Part shown: positions 56,877 through 64,000 of the stretch, piece after piece
Layout of the letters: the number at the start of each line of letters is the position of its first letter
How positions within the stretch are numbered: the first letter of the stretch is position 1
Assembly (NCBI GenBank): GCA_963920525.1
Contig: OY986435.1
Span: forward strand, 297,711,708 to 297,775,707
Length of the DNA: 64,000 nucleotides
Origin: Dichetophora obliterata
Lineage: Eukaryota; Arthropoda; Insecta; Diptera; Sciomyzidae
Reading direction: 5' to 3'
The notes under the pieces: model-generated
Told to the model about the DNA's origin: nothing
Database searches by the model: none
Seen by the model: only the letters and a program-made list of their open reading frames with translations
Position numbers and translations under genes: made by a program

Positions 56877-57011
56877 GCATTATTCTGTACCACGAAGAAG
56901 CACAACAACGATGAGAAAGACACGAGAAGTATACTTTCTTCCATACAAAATTATATTGCTTCTCGTGTCTTTCTCATCGTTGGTGTGATTTCTCGTCGTA
57001 CAGAATAATGC
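56877..57011. mobile_element. Short palindromic element, 53-bp arms
   Basis: GCATTATTCTGTAC at 56877 through ACGATGAGAAAGACACGAGA AG is mirrored at 56959-57011 with a few mismatches; the spacer is 29 bp. The terminus CATTATTCTGTA also occurs in the Harbinger right TIR, so it may be a minimal Harbinger-type MITE. It starts two bases after the target duplication of the neighbouring 709-bp MITE. Its own duplication is not clear. Confidence 0.7.
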
Positions 57012-57110
57012 AGAAAGTTTGTCTGAAATATTGAGTCGAACAAGGTCGTTTTTACACGTAAGCAAAATAATTGAATATTTTTAATAATAATACAGTGCAA
57101 CAGCCAAACC

Positions 57111-59688
57111 GTGAGTAAGAAACCGACAAATGTTTTCAAATATTTCCCGGGTCCAAATCATGAATCTAGCACCAAAATTACTTTTGAAAAAACCGTGATT
57201 TAAGCTTTAAATATCCTCCTAAGAGAATTCAACTAGAAGCGTTGAAACTAAAAGTGGTACGCGATTTTTGTCTGTAGCAAAAATGTTTGTTATAATTTGA
57301 TAACAAAAATTATTTCATACTTCAATTAACCCCACCCCTCTCTTTATTCCTTATTTTTACGTTTTTAAAAAACACTTTATTGTAGCATAGCTACATTTTG
57401 CAAACCATTGAGAAATGTAATAATATGTGCTGGCAAGAAATCATGCCACAAAAAAATATACAGGTTCTTTCGACAACAAAATTACCCCAGATCCACCATA
57501 TCCAAACAATAGACCACCAAATGCAAAATTAATTTTTTTATGTGAGTTGTTGAGATATGTACAATAGGGCGTATCGAATAACAATTGTTTTTCTCGTATT
57601 TCACATTCTATGAAGTCTCAAAAGTTGCATATTGTTGTCAAGAACCCCCAAAAAATTATTTTAAGAACAAAACATATCTGACCTCTCCTGTAAGAACAAA
57701 GTGGTTTTCTGAGAAAAACAGTAAAAAATAAAGATCTCAAAATGCTTAGATTTTTTTAAGAAAAGCTACATATGTCTAAAAGTTAAAGTAAATACAGACT
57801 TTAACTAACAATTTCTTGCCAAACACGACGCCACTCTCGATTTTTACCCACAGCGTCCTGTGAAAGGGATATTCGAATCTAAAGGTACACTCGAGATAGC
57901 ACTGAACTTTTGATTGTTATCTTATTTATAATTTGCATCCTTTATGCATATGCATTTTCTTGTTTTTGAGAAATGTATACTTGATATCCATTTTTTAATT
58001 CTTACAAAAAATTAATACAAGGTGTTATACATCGAGAATCAAAAGTGGTACCGTAGGTAATTTTTTCAATTTGGATTCTTCTTCAACTTCTGAACAACAC
58101 CCTGTCAAAAGGTATCTATTTAAAATACTAAGAAAAAAACCATCTAAGTTTTCTTTTGCGATATTTTTAAAAAATTTTACTCCTAGCATAAAATTTATTA
58201 TTTCGTCAAAACACCTCACCTCAGCATTGACAAATATATTAAGGGTTATCATCTAAGCATGTAACTGACCCGTAAACATTGTAAACCTTGTGAACTTACA
58301 TGCGTGTAAACTGTCTGTCAAAATTTGTATGGGCGTGAGTTTACATCATCTCCGAGCCTATTTTGTAGTGTAAACTAGCATGTAAATCTACGTGAGTGAT
58401 TGAGGGTTGTCTTTGGCGCTAATCATTACATATTTAAAGTAGTTGAAGTAAATATGAACACGTTTTATTTATTTTTCTATGTAATGAAGGTTTTTAAAAG
58501 GTTTAAAATTTAAAAATGTCATAATGTTGTCGCAGCCGCAGCCGCCATTTTGTCGACTGTTATGCTATTTACACTTTATCGCAAATTTAAATGCTATACA
58601 TGTTTATATGTTTACATGCTTTAGAACCCTTATTAGAACCCTTATTATACTTAAATTTTGAGTTTCTAAGCAAGCTACTCGATGTGTCTTAATTGACTTA
58701 AAAAAAGTTTTGTTAAGAAGTGATTTACAGAAATAATAACCATAAAGGGAATATGAATATAATAGTTAAATTTCCTGCTAAGAAGTATTATTGTTTAAAA
58801 TATCAAAGTAAAAACATCTAGGCCTTTTCATGGTGTTTAAATATATATTTTAATCAATACCACCAAAATTTAGAAAATCAGATAACAATCAAACTATCTG
58901 TGCTATCTCGAGTGTACCTTTAGATTCGAATATCCTTCTTACAGAACGCTGTTGGTAAAAATCGAAAGTGGCATAGTATTTGGCAAAATATTGTTAGTTA
59001 AAACCTGTATTTATTTTATTTTTAAGACATGTCTAGTTTTCTTATAAAAATCTAAGCATTTTGAGATCGTTATGTTTTTCTGTTTTTATCAAAAAACAAC
59101 TTTTTCCTTGCGGGAGAGGTAGACAGGTTTTTTTCCTTAAATTTTTTGGGAGATCTTGACATCCCTATTTAACTTTTGCGACGTCTTAGAATGTGAAATT
59201 CGAGAAAGCAGTTGTGATTCAATACGTCCTATTGTCCATATCTCAACAGTTTGAATTAATTTTCCTTTTTGGTGGTCTTTAGCTTGAATATGGTGGATCT
59301 AGGTTCATTTTGTTATCGGAAAACCCTGTGTGTTTTTTATGGGGAAGATTTTTTGCCAACACATTATATTACATTTCTCAATGGTTTACAGAATGAAGCT
59401 ATGCTTGAATAAAGTCTTATTGAAAAAAGTATAAATAATGGCGAAAAGGGGGGGTGGGGGGTATGAAAGACAATTTTGTATCAACTTGTAACAAACATTT
59501 TTGCATTTAAAAAAAAAATCGCCTTCCCTTTTTTAGTTTCGACGCTTGAAGTTGATTTCTCATAGGAGAATTTTTTGACCTTGAATCACGGTTTTTTTAA
59601 AATCCTGATGTAATATAAGAATTGGGATGCCAGATTCGTGGCAAGGAACCCGGAAATATTTGGTAGCTTATGTCGGTTTCTTACTCAC
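57111..59688. mobile_element. Foldback element, arms about 810 bp
   Basis: GTGAGTAAGAAACCGACA at 57111 is mirrored by the complement ending at 59688. The arms (57111-57925 and 58883-59688) can be followed through many shared blocks, e.g. CTATTGTxCATATCTCAACA, ATTTCTCAATGGTTT, CTCGAGTGTACCTTTAGATT CGAATATCC, with moderate divergence. The spacer (57926-58882) holds unique DNA and a TA-flanked MITE. No transposase is evident; a 60-codon frame in the spacer is not recognised. No target duplication is clear at the ends. Confidence 0.85.
58242..58630 (-). mobile_element. TA-flanked MITE, copy 2, nested in the foldback spacer
   Basis: Starts AGGGTTATCATCTAAGCATG and ends TTTAGAACCCT, with TA on both sides, followed by a short duplication of the terminus (TTAGAACCCTTA). 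Reverse-complemented it matches 35016-35408 along its length, including CGCAGCCGCAGCCGCCATTT and GGGTTGTCTTTGGCGCTAAT. It inserted after the foldback element formed. Confidence 0.85.
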
Positions 59689-60471
59689 AAAAAAAGGGTC
59701 GTTTTCGTCGTTTTCCTTAAAGTGGAGTATAATTAAAAAAATTCAATAATAGTTGGAAATTTAAGTCGAAATCCTAAATCCCATTTTGTATTTTTAGGAA
59801 AAACACTTGTAAATTTTATAATTTTAAAAAATATACATCACCTGAATAAACCAGATCGAAAAAAATTAAATTAGAAAATAACGATTATGGTATTATAACC
59901 TTTAGTCCTTAACTAAAGATATTTGCTAAATTTTTAAATATTTTAATTATATAATACGTTAATAAAAATGTTATATACGAAGTACGCTATATACGAATAT
60001 ACGCTCAAAAAATATCATATAATATCATATATATATAATATAAACATATAAATATAAACGTGAATAAGTTAAGCAACATTAATTACAAATTAAAAAACTT
60101 TTTAAAAGAAAACTAAACTTGTTATTCAAATAAATAAGAGGTTAGTTATTAATATGATGTGAATAAAACATTCTATTCATAGTAAAAAAAAAACCTATTT
60201 TATTGTAACATAACTATTGCTACATTGAAAATTCAATAAAAATGGAACAGCCTGGTAAAAAGAGTTTTTTTAAATCACAATCAAAACAAACTAAAAAATA
60301 GTCTTTCAAAGTGTATAGAGAAATAAAAAAAGAGCAAGTTGATTTCGATAGTAAAAAAACCATCGTGTACATTGCAGTTGTATTTATTGTTGCTGAAAAT
60401 TCTTACGACTTAACATAATCCGCATCAAGGTTAGATTTTTCAATATAAGCCTAATATTTTTTTTTAATAAA
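59689..60471. other. AT-rich spacer
   Basis: No gene recognised; TA-rich runs at 59990-60060. Confidence 0.4.
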
Positions 60472-63066
60472 TGTGCGCACGCTCCGACAGAAGACAAGGA
60501 CGATGAGATCAAGGAAATTTTCTACGAGCGCCTTGAAAATACTTACGAGCGCTGCCCCCGTCACGACGTAAAAATCGTGCTTGGTGACTTCAACGCTAAG
60601 GTGGGCAAGGAAAATATTTTTGGTCCAACAGTCGGAAAGTTCAGCCTCTACTACAACACCTCCGATAACGGAATGAGGCTGATTGACTTCGCCGCAGCAC
60701 GAAACATGGTCGTAAGTAGCACTAGATTCAAGCATCTCAATATTCATAAAGCCACCTGGATGTCCCCTGATCAAAAAACCAAGAATCAAATTGATCACGT
60801 TTTGATCGACGGAAGGCACTCTTCCAGTGTATTGGATGTACGCACGATCCGTGGTGCAAACATTGACTCGGATCACTATCTTGTTGCAGCCAAGATCCGT
60901 ACACGTCTGTGCGCAGCTAAGAATACATGCAACCCTACACAGAGAAGGCTAGACGTCAACAAGCTGCAATCGAAACAGACAGCCGATGCTTTCGCCACTC
61001 GACTCTCACTCCTGCTTCAAAGCACTCCTCCAATCGATGATATATGCGCGCAGTGGACACATATTTCCATCTCCATGCGTGCGGCTGCTGAAGAGCTGAT
61101 TGGCTACCACCGCCCTCGCCGAAACCAGTGGTACGACCAGAGATGTCGCGACGCCACTGCAGAGAAAGACGCCGCCTACAAAGCCACCCTGCAGTCGGTT
61201 GTAATGCGCGCTGCTAAGGAGCGATACAAAGAAAAGAGGAGGGAAGAGAGACATATTTTCAGGCGGAAAAAAAGAAAGGCAGAAAAGCGCGAGCAAGAGA
61301 AGATTGAGATGTATGGTGACAGGAATAAGGCCCGAAAATTTTTCGAAAAATAAGACTCCTTGCCGATAGTTTTAAAACCGGCGCCTCTTCCTGCAAGGAT
61401 GAAAACGAGAATCTAGTGACAGATGTCCAGAGTACACTGACGTTATGGAGGGAACACTTCTCTAAGCTTCTAAATGGCGACGCAAACAACAATCCCGCCA
61501 ATACAGATGATATTCCGGAAACCCCAATTTCGGATGACAACGTCGAGGTTCCGCTGCCCGACTATGATGAAGTTCTGACAGCTATAGTTCGGCTTAAAAA
61601 TAACAAAGCCGCGGGATCTGATGGCTTACCTGCTGAGTTGTTTAAGAACGGAGGCGAAGCTCTACTTAAATGCATTCACGAGCTTCTATGCAGAATATGG
61701 TCGGAAGAATGCATTCCGAACGATTGGAATCTCAGTGTGCTTGGCCCAATTCACAAGAAAGGCGATCCCACTATCTGTGCCAATTACCGTGGGATAAGCC
61801 TTCTTAATATCGCATATAAGGTCCTGTCGAGCGTTTTATGTGAAAGTAAACGAACTGATCGGACCTTATCAGTGTGGCTTCAGACCTGGAAAGTCCACCA
61901 TCGACCAGATTTTCACGCTATGACAAATCTTGGAGAAGACTCAAGAAAAACATGTCGACACCCACCATCTTTTTGTCGACTACAAAGCCGCCTTCGACAG
62001 CCCAATAAGGAAGCACCTGTACTCCACCATGTCTGAATTTGGTATTCCTGCAAAACTAATACGACCTTGCAGGATGACACTGAGCAACACCAGCAGCGCA
62101 GTTAAAAACGGGAAGGACCTCTCCCCACCATTTACTACCAAACGAGGTTTCAGACAAGGTGATTCCTTATCGTGCGACTTTTTCAACCTAATGATGGAAA
62201 AGATCATCCGAGCTGCTGATCTGAGACGTAGTGGCACAATATTCTATAAGAGTGTTATGCTGCTTGCGTATGCTGATGCCATCGATATCATTGGCCATAA
62301 TACGCGCGAAGTCAGTGCAGCATTTTCCAGATTAGAAAGAGAGTCAAGTCGAATAGGTCTGGCAGTGAATGCAGATAAGACGAAATACTTAGTGTCAACA
62401 AACAAACAGTCCCAGCGTCCTGGAACTCACGTTACCGTTGACAATACCTCCTTCGAGGTAGTGAAGAACTTCATTTATCTGGGATCCAGCATTAATTCAA
62501 CCAACGACATCAGCATTGAGATCAAACGAAGAATAACTCTTGCCATCAAGTGTTACTTTGGGCTCAGTAGGCAATTGAGAAGCAGAGCCCTCTCTCGACG
62601 AACGAAAATCACGCTCTATAAATCCCTCATCATGCCCGTCCTACTTTACGCATCACAAACCTGAACGCTGAGCAGTTTAGATGAAAAGACTTTAGGAGCA
62701 TTCGAGAGAAGGATTCTTCGTAAGATCTACGGACCAATCTGCGTCAATGGCGAGTACCGAATACGGTGGAATGATGAACTGTATGAGCTGTACGCTGACA
62801 TCGACAAAGTCAAGCGCATTAAAATCGAGCGGCTTCGCTGGCTTGGTCATGTTCAGCGCATGAAAGACGATGCTCCAGTGAAGAAAACATTCGATTCGGT
62901 ACCCAGCGGCGGTCAACGCAGAAGAGGACGACCGCATCTTCGTTGGAAAGACCAAGTAGAGGACAACCTGACGAAGCTTGGAATTTCCAAGTGGCGCCAG
63001 CAAGCGAAAGACAGAAATGGCTGACGCAAATTCTTAGATGAGGCCAAGACCGACATACGGTTGTAG
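60472..63066 (+). pseudogene. RTE endonuclease-reverse transcriptase, broken, YADD mutated
   Basis: Endonuclease: IVLGDFNAKVG, KNQIDHVLIDG and the catalytic SDHYLVAAK (60550-60890). A one-base loss near 61350 ends the first frame. The second frame (61355 to about 61850) carries ENENLVTDVQSTLTLWREHF and the fingers motif AAGSDGLPAELFK, then IHKKGDPTICANYRGISLLN. Another shift near 61850 leads into YQCGFRPGKSTIDQIFTL, then TGA where CGA is expected. The third frame (61930-62664) has HHLFVDYKAAFDS, RGFRQGDSLSCDFFNL and LLAYADAIDIIG: the second aspartate of YADD is alanine (62278-62280). Two TGG-to-TGA stops follow (62662, 63021); the C-terminus LRWLGHVQRM and DEAKTDIRL ends at 63066. Dead copy. 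Confidence 0.92.
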
Positions 63067-63093
63067 CGCCAACTAAGTAATTAAGTAAGTAAG
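60472..63093 (+). mobile_element. RTE-type LINE, 5' truncated
   Basis: Starts inside the endonuclease domain (CAHAPTEDKD...) and ends in a short TAAG repeat (TAATTAAGTAAGTAAG) near 63075-63093, as RTE-clade elements commonly do. The copy is GC-richer than its surroundings. It lacks the first about 100 residues of the endonuclease. No target duplication was recognised. Confidence 0.9.
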
Positions 63094-64000
63094 AAAATTG
63101 TTATATTTTATTATGAATAAAATTCCCGGATTAAGGGCTTGGAATTTTGGGACTAGAAATTAGTTTGGGATTCGAGATTACGGTATTGAAAGCCCTAGTA
63201 CTGATAAAGCTTTGTAGATAATCAAAACCTCACCTGTCGAAAATTCTCGTTGCGGGTCTGCTGTATGATATTAAAATGAGTTTTTACAATTAAAGTCACC
63301 ATTCCGTAACAATTACATATTTTTACGTACATATATTAAGCTATACAAGTACTGTATAATACTGTTTAACTTTTATGAAAACACTTCCCCTTCTACAAAT
63401 GTAATTTTTTTATGTAAACTTATTTTAACTTATATACTCTCACATTGTTGCAACTTCTTATAAAAAATTGAAGGTACCTTAGTTTTGTGTATGATAAAGA
63501 AACAATTTTTAATGGAATGCCATACACTCCGTTGCCAACTCAAAGCTATTCGCAACAACTTTAGAATTATTTCAATTATATGCAAATTTCAGTCAGGCAA
63601 AACGCATGAGCGTGTCATGGAAGAACTACTGCACAAACTGCATTGTTTGCAGCATGCTCGTATACTGAAATTTGAAAAGAACCAAATACTTAAAAGTAAA
63701 CACTAGTCAACAAATTTTGTGTTTTTTTTAGAACTTGGAAACATTTCTAGACTAGAAAATAATGCGATATTACTTGTGGTTGAGTTGAAAGAAAGTCTTA
63801 TGATTTCAAGCACTTAAATTAAATTAGTAAATATTTTCTCCTTTAAAAATTAAAAAACACTAAAATGGATTTCTAGAAGTCATTTTGAAATCTGTGAATA
63901 AAAAATTAATGTAAAGAAATGATGGAATTTTCAGAAAAGTTGTGTATAACTTCAATGACTATTGATATCAATGTAAATGGCAAACAAAGCTTAGAAGTAC
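63094..64000. other. Spacer with one unplaced frame
   Basis: The frame 63485-63706 (73 codons, ending ...LHCLQHARILKFEKNQ) is not recognised. No other feature seen before the window end. Confidence 0.35.

Noticed and set aside
61006..61540. Minus-strand ORFs opposite the RTE LINE
   Set aside because: Shadows of the plus-strand retrotransposon frame.

Overview
This window looks like a repeat-dense intergenic block of an insect nuclear genome, most likely a brachyceran fly. The evidence is strong AT-richness, spliced GT-AG genes, LINE, LTR, Helitron and DNA-transposon relics, a tRNA-derived SINE whose tail resembles those I remember from flies, and no bacterial operon structure. I found no complete conserved host gene. 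The genus cannot be fixed from sequence alone.

Layout. 1-0.45 kb is the edge of a satellite array (period about 190 bp). 6.06-9.01 kb holds a nearly full-length but frameshifted LINE on the minus strand. 11.51-15.26 kb is a young Ty3/gypsy element with identical LTRs whose integrase is cut off exactly at the 3' LTR; it sits beside a hAT transposase relic (15.3-15.96 kb). 16.42-19.47 kb is a Helitron-type element (5' TC, 3' CTAGT, A/T target) with a 5'-truncated LINE inside. 24.14-24.93 kb is a hAT MITE with a perfect 8-bp target duplication. 26.6-29.3 kb carries three LINE 3' fragments. 31.60-33.57 kb is an unclassified TIR element with an internal degenerate tandem array.

The centrepiece is 37.52-42.48 kb, a two-gene PIF/Harbinger transposon flanked by TTA. 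Its five-exon transposase reads open with D, D and E residues present. The convergent Myb/SANT-like partner gene has two apparent frameshifts. A 709-bp MITE at 56.16-56.87 kb is an internally deleted relative of it. 44.8-48.5 kb holds broken pieces of another transposase-like family in both orientations around a 361-bp near-perfect palindrome. 49.9-53.9 kb has several small TIR elements and a SINE. 57.11-59.69 kb is a 2.6-kb foldback element with arms of about 0.8 kb and a TA-flanked MITE in its spacer; a second copy of that MITE lies inverted at 35.0 kb. 60.47-63.09 kb is a 5'-truncated RTE-type LINE whose YADD box is mutated.

Possible host genes are limited to small candidates: a signal-peptide ORF behind a TATA box at 34.8-34.9 kb, a 56-residue secreted-like ORF at 54.0 kb, and an exon-like basic peptide at 50.6-50.7 kb. 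How the genes relate: the Harbinger transposase plausibly acts with its Myb-like partner and could mobilise the 56-kb MITE; the gypsy copy can no longer integrate on its own; the LINEs here are dead copies.
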